A DNA stretch of 64,000 nt from Candidatus Zixiibacteriota bacterium (lineage in GTDB: Bacteria; Zixibacteria; MSB-5A5; GN15; JACZUZ01). Each line of letters begins with the position of its first letter. The first letter of the stretch is position 1. Positions 8,568 to 17,134 of the stretch are shown here, in pieces. Below the pieces are notes generated by a model. It was not told the DNA's origin, made no database searches, and was given only the letters and a program-made list of their open reading frames with translations. The stretch is taken from NCBI GenBank assembly GCA_024280835.1, contig JAJRPJ010000005.1, positions 58,241 through 122,240 on the forward strand, in the 5' to 3' direction. The translations under genes and the position numbers were made by a program.

Positions 8568-9728
8568 CTAACCTGCCAACTCAAGCAACGTATCAGCCAC
8601 TAACTCGCGCTCTGGCTCCGTCAATTCTGGGAAAATCGGAATCGAAAGTACCGAACTGGCAGCTTTCGATGAAACAGGGAAATCATCCTTGCCATAACCC
8701 AAATCAGCAAAGCACTCCTGTGCGTGGAATGTCACTGGATAATAAACCTCACAACCGATACCGCGCTCGCGGAGAGTTTTCAATACCTCATCACGATTCT
8801 CCACAGCTACTGTATACTGATTGTAAATATGGAAAGTCGTATAGTCTTTAACAGTCGGTGTGACAATTTTGCTACCAGCAAAACGCTTATCATAATAAGC
8901 TGCGTTAGCCTGACGAGCCTCGGTCCAACCACGCAAATATGGTAATTTCACCAATAGCGCCGCGGCTTGAATAGTCGCCAAACGAGAATTGTAACCAACA
9001 ATCTTATGATAATATTTTGGCTTTGAGCCATGCAGACGCAGAATCCGGCACAAATCTCCGGTCTCCTCGTCATTGATAACAATCATGCCACCATCACCAA
9101 GAGCGCCAAGGTTCTTAGATGGAAAGAATGAAAAGCAACCAATCGTTCCCATCGAACCACACAATTTATCTTTATAGCTCGAACCAATCGACTGGGCGCC
9201 ATCCTCAATCACCGACAGCTTATGCTTACGGGCGATTTCCATAATCGGATCCATATCTGCCATCTGACCAAACAAATGCACTGGCACAATCGCCTTAGTC
9301 TTGTCGGTAATCGCCGCCTCGATCAACTTAGGATCGATATTATATGAATCCGCTTCAATATCCACAAAAACAGGCTTAGCGCCAAGACGCGCAATCACAC
9401 CCGCAGTCGCGAAGAATGAAAAGTCGGTGGTAATCACCTCATCGCCGACACCCACACCAACCGCGCGCAATGCCAAAAGCAATGCATCAGTACCAGAATT
9501 GACACCAATTCCGTATTCAACACCACTATATTTGGCGACTTTGGTTTCCAACTCTTTGACTTCAGGCCCGAGAATAAACTTGCCATGGTCAAGCACGTTC
9601 AAAACGGCTTTGTCCATCTCGTCTTTGAGTGTGACATATTGACGCTTAAGATCCAACAGCGGCACGCCTTGTGGTTTGGCTGTGGTGGGTGCGGAGCTGG
9701 CTGGTTTGGCTGAACTACTTGTGCTCAC
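8568..9728 (-). CDS. DegT-family aminotransferase, WbpE-like
   Basis: 386 residues from a GTG start with AAGGAAA about ten bases upstream. The PLP Lys is K205 (FFPSKNLGALGDGG), with D176 in EDGAQSIGS. PLLDLKRQY, GPEVKELE and HLFGQMADMD are typical of WbpE/WlbC-type enzymes, which convert UDP-3-keto-GlcNAcA to the 3-amino sugar using glutamate. The Ser/Ala/Thr-rich first 20 residues are an unusual extension. Next to an acetyltransferase and an oxidoreductase of the same pathway, the WbpE role is likely but not proven; other UDP-keto-sugar aminotransferases look alike. Confidence 0.85.
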   Translation of the reverse strand: MSTSSSAKPASSAPTTAKPQGVPLLDLKRQYVTLKDEMDKAVLNVLDHGKFILGPEVKELETKVAKYSGVEYGIGVNSGTDALLLALRAVGVGVGDEVITTDFSFFATAGVIARLGAKPVFVDIEADSYNIDPKLIEAAITDKTKAIVPVHLFGQMADMDPIMEIARKHKLSVIEDGAQSIGSSYKDKLCGSMGTIGCFSFFPSKNLGALGDGGMIVINDEETGDLCRILRLHGSKPKYYHKIVGYNSRLATIQAAALLVKLPYLRGWTEARQANAAYYDKRFAGSKIVTPTVKDYTTFHIYNQYTVAVENRDEVLKTLRERGIGCEVYYPVTFHAQECFADLGYGKDDFPVSSKAASSVLSIPIFPELTEPERELVADTLLELAG

Positions 9729-9745
9729 AATCTGATTTCCTTAAT

Positions 9746-9793
9746 TGACGTTTCGAAAAAATGACGTTTTGAAAACATGACGTTCTGAAAAAA
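9746..9793. repeat. Three tandem 16-bp repeats upstream of the WbpE-like gene
   Basis: Three direct copies, each exactly 16 bp: TGACGTTTCGAAAAAA, TGACGTTTTGAAAACA and TGACGTTCTGAAAAAA. They lie 18 bp before the GTG start on the minus strand, in the 195-bp gap between the acetyltransferase and aminotransferase genes. This could be a repeated protein-binding site or a slippage product. The rest of the gap (9794-9923) shows nothing recognisable. Confidence 0.8.
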
Positions 9794-9923
9794 GTGATAC
9801 TCTAATGTCGCGCCCAAAGGACGAAATTTGAAATTGGGTCCAGCGCAACTAACTTATATTATACGCAATAATCTAAAGAAGTATCACTTCAGGAGTAATA
9901 TATCTTTCGTATTCTATCCGCTT

Positions 9924-10682
9924 CTATTCAGGCCAACCCTGATTCTTCAAAAGTTGGTCGCTATCAACCTCACGCCAGACTTTCGCAGGCGATCCAGCGA
10001 CAATCTTGCCTTCAGGAGTGTCTTTGGTCACCAAAGCCCCTCCAGCAACCATCGAGTCGGCTCCGATAACTTTGCCAGGTAGAATTGTCGAATTCACCCC
10101 AATCCGGCCACCCTTTTTGATAGTCACACCCTTGAAATGTTTGAACCGCTCTTCTGACCGACCCATATAATTGTCATTGGAAGTCGCGGTGCAAGGCGCA
10201 ACAAACACTCGATCTTCAAGAGTCGAATAGGCACAGAGATAAACATTTGATTCAAGTTTGCAGTAACGGCCCACTTTGCAGAAATTCTCAATTGTCACAC
10301 CACGGCCAACAATCGTGAAATCACCGACGCTAACATTTTCACGCACAGTAGCCAAATCCGCCACCAAAACCTTCTCGCCAATTGAACAACCGCGATAGAG
10401 AATGACAGTCGTCCCAATAATGCAATTGGATTTGATTGTTGCAGGTGGAAGTGTCTGCTCTTTGGTTGTCGCAGAATTGGCCGCCTTCATAGGCAACTTA
10501 CCAATGACCGTATTGTCATCAATGCGCACATTATCACCAATGACGCTACCTGTATGAATTTTGACCGCATGGCCTATAACACAACCCGAGCCAATTGTAA
10601 CATTTTCACCAAACACACAAAACTCACCATAACGAGTGTTCTCACCAAGAGAAACTGAATCTGAGAGTATAGAAGTAGACAT
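9924..10682 (-). CDS. Left-handed beta-helix N-acyltransferase, WbpD-like
   Basis: 252 residues made almost entirely of hexapeptide repeats ([LIV]GxxxxI pattern), interrupted near residues 62-80, and ending GGALVTKDTPEGKIVAGSPAKVWR, the usual acetyl-CoA site and end of sugar N-acetyltransferases. In WbpD/WlbB this enzyme acetylates the 3-amino group of UDP-GlcNAc(3NH2)A. Gene order wbpB-wbpD-wbpE fits. A ribosome site AAGGA precedes the ATG. It follows the dehydrogenase by 70 bp, a gap holding two overlapping hairpins. A three-subunit active enzyme is expected from the fold. Confidence 0.85.
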   Translation of the reverse strand: MSTSILSDSVSLGENTRYGEFCVFGENVTIGSGCVIGHAVKIHTGSVIGDNVRIDDNTVIGKLPMKAANSATTKEQTLPPATIKSNCIIGTTVILYRGCSIGEKVLVADLATVRENVSVGDFTIVGRGVTIENFCKVGRYCKLESNVYLCAYSTLEDRVFVAPCTATSNDNYMGRSEERFKHFKGVTIKKGGRIGVNSTILPGKVIGADSMVAGGALVTKDTPEGKIVAGSPAKVWREVDSDQLLKNQGWPE

Positions 10683-10696
10683 AATGAAGTATCCTT

Positions 10697-10748
10697 TTGC
10701 GCAAATCCGTCATTAGAGAATGGTTTGCGCAATAACCTTATTGCGTAA
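10697..10748 (-). promoter_or_regulatory. Two mutually exclusive hairpins between wbpB- and wbpD-like genes
   Basis: The 9-bp arm TTGCGCAAA at 10697-10705 pairs with TTTGCGCAA at 10724-10732. The overlapping segment 10725-10735 (TTGCGCAATAA) can instead pair with TTATTGCGTAA at 10738-10748, one mismatch and a 2-nt loop. The middle segment cannot be in both stems. No T run follows, so this is not a simple terminator; an mRNA-processing or translation switch is possible. Confidence 0.5.
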
Positions 10749-10752
10749 GAAC

Positions 10753-11763
10753 CTATTCTTTAATTTCGACTGGCGCTCCGCCTTGTTCCATCGACTTTTG
10801 CGCAGCATACAAAACTTTCAATGTCCGCAGACCTTCACGTCCATCACTACGTGGACGCTGACGTGTTTCAATACACTTAAGGAAATGACGACACTCATCA
10901 GCGAGCGGCTCACCACCTGGAATTCTTGGAATAACAATATCACCAGTGCGCAAAGTCAGATAATCTGCATAGGTTTCATAGTCCTGCTTTTTATCTGCGC
11001 CCTTGTCATAGATTGTGATTTTCTCCGCAGCGGCTGTGTCATCAAAGACAACCATTTTCTTCGAACCCACAACCGTCATTTTTCTATCCTTCTGCGGATC
11101 AAGCCAACTGACATGAATATGCGCCATCTTGCCATCAGCAAAATGCAAAGTCGTGAAAACCACATCCTCAATACCGTCCTGCAAATAAGAAGCGCCAGTT
11201 GCGGTAACTCGCACTGGAGTTTTTCCGAGCAAGTACAAGATTATCGAAATATCATGCGGCGCAAATGACCACCAAGCGTTTTCAATTGAACGGACTTTGC
11301 CGAGATTGACACGACTAGCGTACATATAATAAATATCACCCAACTCGCCTGAATCAACCATCTCTTTGAGATACAAAGTCGCAGTATGATACACCATGAT
11401 ATGACCAACCATCAAAATGCGCTGATGCTTCTCAGCCACCGCTACCATTCTCTCGGCATCTTCAACACTGAGCGCCAATGGTTTCTCAACAAAGACATCC
11501 TTACCAGCTTCCATGGCCGCAATCGCAAGATCCGCATGCGAGCTAGGCGGAGTGCCAATAACAATCGAACCAATACTTTCATCTGCGATTAAGTCGGAGA
11601 AATCTTTTGTGGTCTGCAAGCCACTGTATGCAGCCCGAGCAGTTGCCAAACGTTTCTCATCTGAATCACATGCTAGTGTCAGTCGACCCGACGAAAGATT
11701 ATAGAAATTCCTGAGGAGGTTTTTACCCCAATCACCAATACCAACGATGCCAATGTTTTTCAT
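10753..11763 (-). CDS. Gfo/Idh/MocA-family sugar dehydrogenase, WbpB-like
   Basis: 336 residues. GIVGIGDWGKN at 5-15 is the NAD-binding Rossmann loop and EKPLALS at 93-99 carries the family's catalytic-site Lys. WWSFAPHDISIILYLLG supplies the conserved His-Asp segment of the substrate domain. WbpB/WlbA enzymes oxidise the 3-OH of UDP-GlcNAcA, first of the three steps that place an amino group at C3. The next two genes encode the matching acetyltransferase and aminotransferase. The upstream partner WbpA (UDP-GlcNAc 6-dehydrogenase) is not in the window. Confidence 0.85.
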   Translation of the reverse strand: MKNIGIVGIGDWGKNLLRNFYNLSSGRLTLACDSDEKRLATARAAYSGLQTTKDFSDLIADESIGSIVIGTPPSSHADLAIAAMEAGKDVFVEKPLALSVEDAERMVAVAEKHQRILMVGHIMVYHTATLYLKEMVDSGELGDIYYMYASRVNLGKVRSIENAWWSFAPHDISIILYLLGKTPVRVTATGASYLQDGIEDVVFTTLHFADGKMAHIHVSWLDPQKDRKMTVVGSKKMVVFDDTAAAEKITIYDKGADKKQDYETYADYLTLRTGDIVIPRIPGGEPLADECRHFLKCIETRQRPRSDGREGLRTLKVLYAAQKSMEQGGAPVEIKE

Positions 11764-11907
11764 TTCAGTTTATACCAATTTCGTTTCTAAGCGCTAAATG
11801 TTTCTAAATATATTCTTCTAGTTAGATATTCTTCTCGTACTTGACACTAAGCAGTAATCGCCCGCCAGCGCCAAATAATTACTTAATCAACTATTCTAGT
11901 TTCTTTT

Positions 11908-13140
11908 CTATTTCTTGGGTTTCTTGCTACCCAACAAGCTACCACTAAAGACCAATGCCCGACGATAATCTTCGGGATTTGTATGTTTCAGATTCTTGAG
12001 ATACTCAACTAAGAGCGCCAAGAACACCGCAATTACAAACGACAGACCAAAGGCCGCGCCAACAATCAATGTTCTTTGCGGTTTGTAACGAATTTGCGGA
12101 GCTGTGGCTCTATCAAGTGTCGCCACTGCTGGGGCCTGCCTGTTTTCTTGCACACGCGCGTCATTGAGAGCTAGTGTCAAACTTTCATAAACTTGTTCGG
12201 CAACTCTCACTCGCGTTGTTAAATTCGCCAACTGACTCCGCAAACGAGGAGCTTCAGCTATCGGCAATGAAAAATAAGAACTCGAACCAGAACCAACTTC
12301 TAATTCCAACACTTTACTTTTCATCACATCAACCTTGGTCGCCAATTCAACGACATCTGGATGCGAATCCGAAAGAGTTCTTTGCTTCAATGCCAATTCA
12401 ACCTCGGCTGTAGCCAGCGCCGTCTTCAAAGCCGCCGCGGTTTCAATCGCCAAACCAGTCTGCCTGTCTAAGTCAACTGTGCGGTTCAATTCCTGAAACG
12501 ATCTTAACGCAACTCGTGCGCTATCAAGTTCCAACTTGGCTGAGCTCAAACTGCTTTGAATAAACTCACGACTCTTCTTTGTCCGCGAAGAATATATACG
12601 GCGATTAATCTTATCCAACTCCTCAACAAAAGCATTCGTCACATCCGCTGCAAATTGAGGCTCTTTGTCAGCAAACCGAATTTGAATCATACCCTCGGGA
12701 GTCACACGAAAATCCGCGCGTTTCTTCAGCGTGGCATAGGTTTCAGACATAGACTTAGCTTCGAATCTCTCTAGCAAATGAAACTCCTCGATCACTGGAT
12801 CCATCGATGCCCGACTGCCAAGCATACGCACATACAAATCCGATGGAGTCACCAGCGCAGGCAAATTCAATCCACCAGTCACCGAAGCCCATTCGGCAAT
12901 AGCGCTACCAGAGTTGAGTACTGAGAAACTCTCTTCTTTAGGTGGCAAAAGCAACGCCTCAGCGCGATACCATTTAGGCAAAACCAAGGCCGCAACAATC
13001 GCTGCACCAGTAGCAACAGTCACAAGAGTCAGAATCAATCGCTTCTGTAGCGCCATAACTTCCAGCAAACGCCAAAAGTTTGTGCCCTGTTCTATTTCAG
13101 TTCTCGAATCCGACAATCTCTTATTTCCCAACTTCGTCAA
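11908..13140 (-). CDS. Wzz/GumC-type chain-length determinant (polysaccharide co-polymerase)
   Basis: 410 residues with a membrane helix near 32-53, a Wzz-type periplasmic domain, a long coiled coil at about 190-345, and a second helix near 360-385 preceded by the Pro-rich APQIRYKPQR motif of this family. It lacks a C-terminal tyrosine-kinase domain. Its role is setting chain length and linking synthesis to export in the inner membrane. Its start overlaps the end of the SLBB export gene by 20 bp, showing a two-gene export module. The 144 bp after it (11764-11907) show no terminator. Confidence 0.85.
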   Translation of the reverse strand: MTKLGNKRLSDSRTEIEQGTNFWRLLEVMALQKRLILTLVTVATGAAIVAALVLPKWYRAEALLLPPKEESFSVLNSGSAIAEWASVTGGLNLPALVTPSDLYVRMLGSRASMDPVIEEFHLLERFEAKSMSETYATLKKRADFRVTPEGMIQIRFADKEPQFAADVTNAFVEELDKINRRIYSSRTKKSREFIQSSLSSAKLELDSARVALRSFQELNRTVDLDRQTGLAIETAAALKTALATAEVELALKQRTLSDSHPDVVELATKVDVMKSKVLELEVGSGSSSYFSLPIAEAPRLRSQLANLTTRVRVAEQVYESLTLALNDARVQENRQAPAVATLDRATAPQIRYKPQRTLIVGAAFGLSFVIAVFLALLVEYLKNLKHTNPEDYRRALVFSGSLLGSKKPKK

Positions 13141-14677
13141 TTGCTAAGACCGTCAACGCAACACCAGCGCCAATCAAAGTAATATCCCTCAGCCAACCCA
13201 GCGTTCCAGAACCCTGAGACTTAGTCTTGCGAGCCACAAAAATTATATCACCATCATAGATTTCTCCAGCCGATGCCAATGGCGTAGCGCCGCCAGCTGT
13301 TTTGCGTGTAACATACGACAACTTCAAATCCGCCCAAGAGGTCGCTCCACCAGCTGAGCTAATGTAATCATGCGCTGAACGACCTGCTCTAAAAGTCACT
13401 AGTCCCGGAACCTTCACTTGTCCCAAAACACTCACAAATCCTTCTGCGAATGGCACCACAACCGAATCACCTGGCGCCAGATTCAAGTCTGCGCCCGAAC
13501 GCACATTAAACGCTGAGATTGGTCCAGTCGGAGCTGAAAGATTCGCCACAGCAAGTGATTTGGTCTCTGAATTAACCAATGCTCTCGCCAAGGCGCCATG
13601 ATCGTTGGTGTTATTGAAAAGCGTGATACCGTCAGTATAGGCGTCCGCAATTGTGCCGCCAGCCTTGAGTACAAGTTCCTCGACTGTCAAACCCATCTCA
13701 TAAGGATACATCCCCGGATTAGCAACTGCCCCACTAATAGAAACATCTTTCTTGAAAACTTTCTCACTCTCGGTCAAAACAATAATCCGGCTAGATGCAG
13801 GCAGCGGCATCGTCTCTGTCAAGGAAATCATATTCGTCTGTGAGCTCTCAGTGTCTGAACCATCAAAAAACAACGCCGAATCTCTTCGCGCATCGCCAGT
13901 CAAACCACCAGCCAGTCCTATCAAGTCCATAACATTATCACGTGAAGTATATTCCACCCAACGCGGAGAGCGCACTTCACCTGAGACATAACGTCTTTGC
14001 GTCGAGTCTGAAAACAGCGGAACATAGATCACGTCACCAAGATAAACCGCAGGATTAGCCTCAGGATCGCCAACCAGAGAAAACATTTCAAGATCAACAG
14101 GATAAGATACTCGACTCTCGCCATTTGTTGAACGGATTTCAATATTGCGACGTGATGCCCCAACGCTCAGTCCACCTGCTCTCGCGATCAAATCACTAAC
14201 AAGCGCCGAAGCTTTAGTGTCATACAATCCTGGATTAGCAACAGCGCCAGCTACCAAAGTCCGTTTTGTCCGCACGGTTGTCAGACTCAACTCAATTCCA
14301 GAACCCGCAAATCGTTTCTTGAGACCAGCCAGTAGTTTTGCTTTGGCGGCAGTTAGTGTCAGGCCGTTGAGCGCATATGTTCCAACTCCATCAATCGTCG
14401 CCGCGCCCTCAACTCCAACAATCGTCCGAATCGGATCAATCCGAGCCTCCGAGAAATTGATTGTAAATTCATCACCAGGGCCAACAATATAACGCGTCGA
14501 ATCCACATAATCCGTGGCTAGAGCTTCGCTCGTCGCCACAAATGACACCGCAAAGACAGCAACCACAACCAGCAAATACCCAAAAAATAAGCTGATTCGC
14601 TGGCCAAATCTTCGGCCGAAACGCGCTACATCTAGTTGCCCGTCTCTTTGCCCTGTGGCGGTTGTTTTTCTACCCAT
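13121..14677 (-). CDS. SLBB-domain polysaccharide export protein
   Basis: 518 residues. A signal or anchor helix at about 28-54 is followed by a poly-export domain (YIVGPGDEFTINF, about 62-140) and several SLBB beta-grasp domains, recognisable by recurring GxVxxPGxY and L.ekAGG blocks near 148-200, 228-260, 315-350 and 415-455. A hydrophobic helix lies at about 492-512. Wza-like proteins form the periplasmic to outer-membrane export channel. Four SLBB repeats make it longer than classical Wza (about 380). The C-terminal helix could be the outer-membrane barrel strand or an inner-membrane anchor. It is the first gene of the locus. Confidence 0.85.
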   Translation of the reverse strand: MGRKTTATGQRDGQLDVARFGRRFGQRISLFFGYLLVVVAVFAVSFVATSEALATDYVDSTRYIVGPGDEFTINFSEARIDPIRTIVGVEGAATIDGVGTYALNGLTLTAAKAKLLAGLKKRFAGSGIELSLTTVRTKRTLVAGAVANPGLYDTKASALVSDLIARAGGLSVGASRRNIEIRSTNGESRVSYPVDLEMFSLVGDPEANPAVYLGDVIYVPLFSDSTQRRYVSGEVRSPRWVEYTSRDNVMDLIGLAGGLTGDARRDSALFFDGSDTESSQTNMISLTETMPLPASSRIIVLTESEKVFKKDVSISGAVANPGMYPYEMGLTVEELVLKAGGTIADAYTDGITLFNNTNDHGALARALVNSETKSLAVANLSAPTGPISAFNVRSGADLNLAPGDSVVVPFAEGFVSVLGQVKVPGLVTFRAGRSAHDYISSAGGATSWADLKLSYVTRKTAGGATPLASAGEIYDGDIIFVARKTKSQGSGTLGWLRDITLIGAGVALTVLAIDEVGK

Positions 14678-14972
14678 TATTAACCTATCTTAGTCGTGGA
14701 AATATAGCTGACTTCGGCGTGGTCGACTCAAAGCCGAAACCTGAAGACTAACGCATGTAAGCGGCTATCCAACAACAACATACTTGAGGGTCGCGATAAT
14801 TCACAGGTCGCATTTTCGTCCTGTCTTGGTCGCTGTGACTACTAGGATTTATCCATTGTAGAGAGAGTCCAATGACCGCCCCAACCCTATGGCGGCAGAA
14901 TACGGCCGACCACTAAGTATGTCAAGGAATGAGCCTCCCGAGGCCACCAAAATGAGCCAAACAACAATCATA

Positions 14973-15000
14973 TTGAGAATCATTTTAAGAATGATATTAT
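14973..15000 (+). promoter_or_regulatory. Candidate promoter with Fur-box-like overlap upstream of the GT2 gene
   Basis: TTGAGA (14973-14978) and TATTAT (14995-15000) are spaced 16 bp apart. ATG lies only 10 bases after the -10, with no ribosome site, suggesting a leaderless mRNA. TGAGAATCATTTTAA at 14974-14988 matches the 7-1-7 Fur consensus at 11 of 14 positions, and ATCATT/AATGAT form a dyad at 14979-14995. The rest of the 333-bp divergent gap (14678-15010) shows no further clear element. Confidence 0.35.
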
Positions 15001-15010
15001 AGTAGCCCAT

Positions 15011-15775
15011 ATGAACAATAATCAGCCAAATCCCCCCAATAACTCCCCGACTCTGACCGTTCTGATTCCAGTCTATAATGAGGCCGCCACAATAGCCGAG
15101 TTGCTCCAATCCCTCAAAAACGCTGTCGCCCCCTATCAGGTCATCATCATCGACAATGGCTCCACCGACAACTCCGCCGAAAAAATCAAATCCTTCTGCA
15201 ATTCACAAACAAACCAGACCCAGACTTGGACCTATCTCCACTATGACGAACTCCAAGGCAAAGGCGCCGCAATCAATGCCGCCCTCCCTCTCGCCAAAGG
15301 CGATTATGTCGTAATTCAGGACGGAGATTTAGAATATGACCCAGCCGACATCACCCGACTCTTCAACTATGCTTGCGAACATCAAGCCAAAGCAGTCTTC
15401 GGCTCACGAATCCTCAACCAAAAAGCCGGCATTTCCTATCAACGTTATTATTGGGGCGGAAGATTCCTAACTTGGCTAGCCAATAGCCTCTTCGATGTCG
15501 GAATCACCGACGAGGCCACCTGCTACAAACTAATCGATAGAAAACTACTCTTGGCTTTCAAGCTCGAAAGCCAAAAATTCGAATTCTGCCCCGAAGTAGT
15601 CGCCAAACTAGGCCTCTCAGGAATCAAAATCCACGAGCTACCGATAAGCTACTACCCCCGCTCAATCGAAGAAGGCAAAAAAATCCGAGGCCAAGACGGC
15701 CTAACCGCCATCTGGACCCTAGTAAAATGGTCCCTTAAATCGAATGCAGAAAAAAATGACCATCAATCAGTCTAA
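15011..15775 (+). CDS. Family 2 glycosyltransferase, dolichyl-phosphate mannose synthase-like
   Basis: 254 residues. The GT-A nucleotide-sugar fold shows TVLIPVYNEAATI near 15-27, IIIDNGSTDNS, GKGAAINAAL, and the metal-binding DxD in QDGDLEYDP at about 97-105. No membrane helices are obvious, as in short DPM1-type enzymes that transfer a sugar to a polyprenyl phosphate or a glycan acceptor. It stands alone, divergent from the export operon, so it may join the same pathway. Donor and acceptor are not deducible. Confidence 0.85.
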   Translation: MNNNQPNPPNNSPTLTVLIPVYNEAATIAELLQSLKNAVAPYQVIIIDNGSTDNSAEKIKSFCNSQTNQTQTWTYLHYDELQGKGAAINAALPLAKGDYVVIQDGDLEYDPADITRLFNYACEHQAKAVFGSRILNQKAGISYQRYYWGGRFLTWLANSLFDVGITDEATCYKLIDRKLLLAFKLESQKFEFCPEVVAKLGLSGIKIHELPISYYPRSIEEGKKIRGQDGLTAIWTLVKWSLKSNAEKNDHQSV

Positions 15776-15807
15776 CAAAACCCGCCGCAAGCAGTGGGGT
15801 GCCCTGA

Positions 15808-16731
15808 CTACTTCACCTCGATAGTCTTATAGAACTCTGTTATTCCGTCAGAACCAAAAATACTACATAGCAATGAATCACTTAGTAGAACATAATTGCT
15901 GATGCGATTCGGTGAAGTTGGATCAGTTAACATAATTTTCTGACGTGTTTCTCTATCAAACTTCCAAATGATAAAACATTCGTAATCCTGAGAATATTGC
16001 AGGTAGTAAATGGGCTGCCCAATTCCTCGAGAGCTCATTGCAATCGGTAACACCAAAATCTCTGCAAACTCATAAGTAACTGAACTGTCACTTATGCTGA
16101 AGGAATATATTTCAAATGATGGGTTACCCAGAGAATCGCGTTCACCACGAACTTCAAACAGATATTCCGAACCATCTAGGCTAAATGCATCCTGAAGTTT
16201 GTTTTGTATTTGCAAAATGGAAACGGGCGTGCCAACACTGTCAATCCTCCAGAGTCCGTCTCTAGAAGAAATGAGAGAATCCTCAATGCGAAATTTAGAA
16301 CGATCGTCTATAGCAAAGTCTGCTTTTTCAATTCTGCCGTCATAAATCCTTTCAAAAACTACGATTGTTGAATCGAGATTATGAATAAGACTCATACCTA
16401 ATCTGGAACTCGTCGTGTCGTATTTAATCCAATAGACAACGCTATCTCCACAGAATCCAACTCCACCCAGATCCCCTGGTATTGTGTCAATAATTTCATA
16501 CTGATTTTCCGCATAACTAATCACTCGTATCAATTCAAAAGTAAATACTAAACCACCATCCACGCTCTTCCACAGAACATTTACTGCAAACTCACCGCTA
16601 GGAGAATTAGACAATATCTCCATCTTGGAATCTTGGCGATTAGCTCCAACGTGCTGTTCGGCGCTCTTCGCACTACAGCTGCAAAAAACGAGCAAAGCTG
16701 TAACTTGCCAAAATATTCTACTCTTTAGCAT
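15808..16731 (-). CDS. Hypothetical exported protein, possible lipoprotein
   Basis: 307 residues from ATG 16731 (MLKSRIFWQVTALLVFCSCS); an upstream TTG at 16770 is less likely. The first 20 residues form a signal peptide, and LLVFC or FCSC may be a poor lipobox. The rest is rich in beta strands with repeated DS/RIDS and short W/Y-containing blades, hinting at a beta-propeller, but no family was recognised. It belongs to a run of exported small proteins on the minus strand (15808-19393) interspersed with repeats. No function proposed. Confidence 0.7.
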   Translation of the reverse strand: MLKSRIFWQVTALLVFCSCSAKSAEQHVGANRQDSKMEILSNSPSGEFAVNVLWKSVDGGLVFTFELIRVISYAENQYEIIDTIPGDLGGVGFCGDSVVYWIKYDTTSSRLGMSLIHNLDSTIVVFERIYDGRIEKADFAIDDRSKFRIEDSLISSRDGLWRIDSVGTPVSILQIQNKLQDAFSLDGSEYLFEVRGERDSLGNPSFEIYSFSISDSSVTYEFAEILVLPIAMSSRGIGQPIYYLQYSQDYECFIIWKFDRETRQKIMLTDPTSPNRISNYVLLSDSLLCSIFGSDGITEFYKTIEVK

Positions 16732-16793
16732 TGTGATTATCCTAATACTTTCGTTCAAGTTGGCTAACAAAGGGACCGATTGGGCCTAGGTGC

Positions 16794-16811
16794 CCCACCG
16801 CTTGCGGTGGG
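16794..16811. repeat. Isolated REP-like hairpin
   Basis: CCCACCGC-TT-GCGGTGGG is a perfect 8-bp stem with a TT loop, preceded by GGTGC. It resembles half of the 80-bp repeat at 17030-17109. It sits in the 400-bp gap 16732-17134, which otherwise holds the MBL-gene remnant and that repeat. Confidence 0.6.
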
Positions 16812-16896
16812 TTTAGATAGAATCTCCAGATTCAATAACCGCTCACGCACCTCTTATATGCAAAACGAACCCATTTTTTTGCATGACTCCGTGCGC

Positions 16897-17029
16897 TCAA
16901 TCAACATCCTCCCACCAGCGCGATTGCGGTGGGTTGTCGATGGTGAATCGTTGACCGATGATTGGTAGAGCCACTCGAACGCTTTCTTTTTCGGCTTCTC
17001 GTGTCATCCGTGTCGGTGGTTCATTCCAA
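16897..17029 (-). pseudogene. Truncated 3' copy of the MBL-fold hydrolase gene
   Basis: The last 43 codons plus stop are a near copy of the end of the MBL-fold gene at 19568-20728. In the 133 bp aligned I count seven differences, giving three amino-acid changes and TGA in place of TAA. The reading frame is intact to position 17029, where homology stops and the 80-bp palindromic repeat begins. The duplication continues past the stop to about 16849. It looks like the remains of a second MBL paralog or of a partial duplication. Confidence 0.8.
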
Positions 17030-17109
17030 GGACGGGTGGCCCACCTTTCAGGTGGGTTTCCTTCTCATTTATTGACAATAATCCCACCCAAAGGGTGGGC
17101 CACCCTGCC
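17030..17109. repeat. 80-bp palindromic repeat, copy 1
   Basis: Two inverted GGGTGGCCCACC..GGTGGG hairpins face each other across about 28 bp. Stem one is CCCACC-TTTCA-GGTGGG; the second is CCCACCC-AAA-GGGTGGG followed by the inverted GGGTGG. The copy at 18380-18459 differs at only two of 80 positions. The layout resembles a BIME (paired REPs), but it lacks GTAG and is a different family from the RAYT-linked pairs. Confidence 0.85.
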
Positions 17110-17134
17110 AGTTCAGAATAACGAAATCAAAGAT

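Noticed and set aside
8264..8851. 195-codon + strand frame
   Set aside because: It runs antisense through the epimerase, a strong terminator and the aminotransferase, and its protein has no domain-like content.
14849..15109. 86-codon minus frame across the GT2 start
   Set aside because: It overlaps the start of an obvious GT2 gene and its promoter; no relatives or ribosome site.
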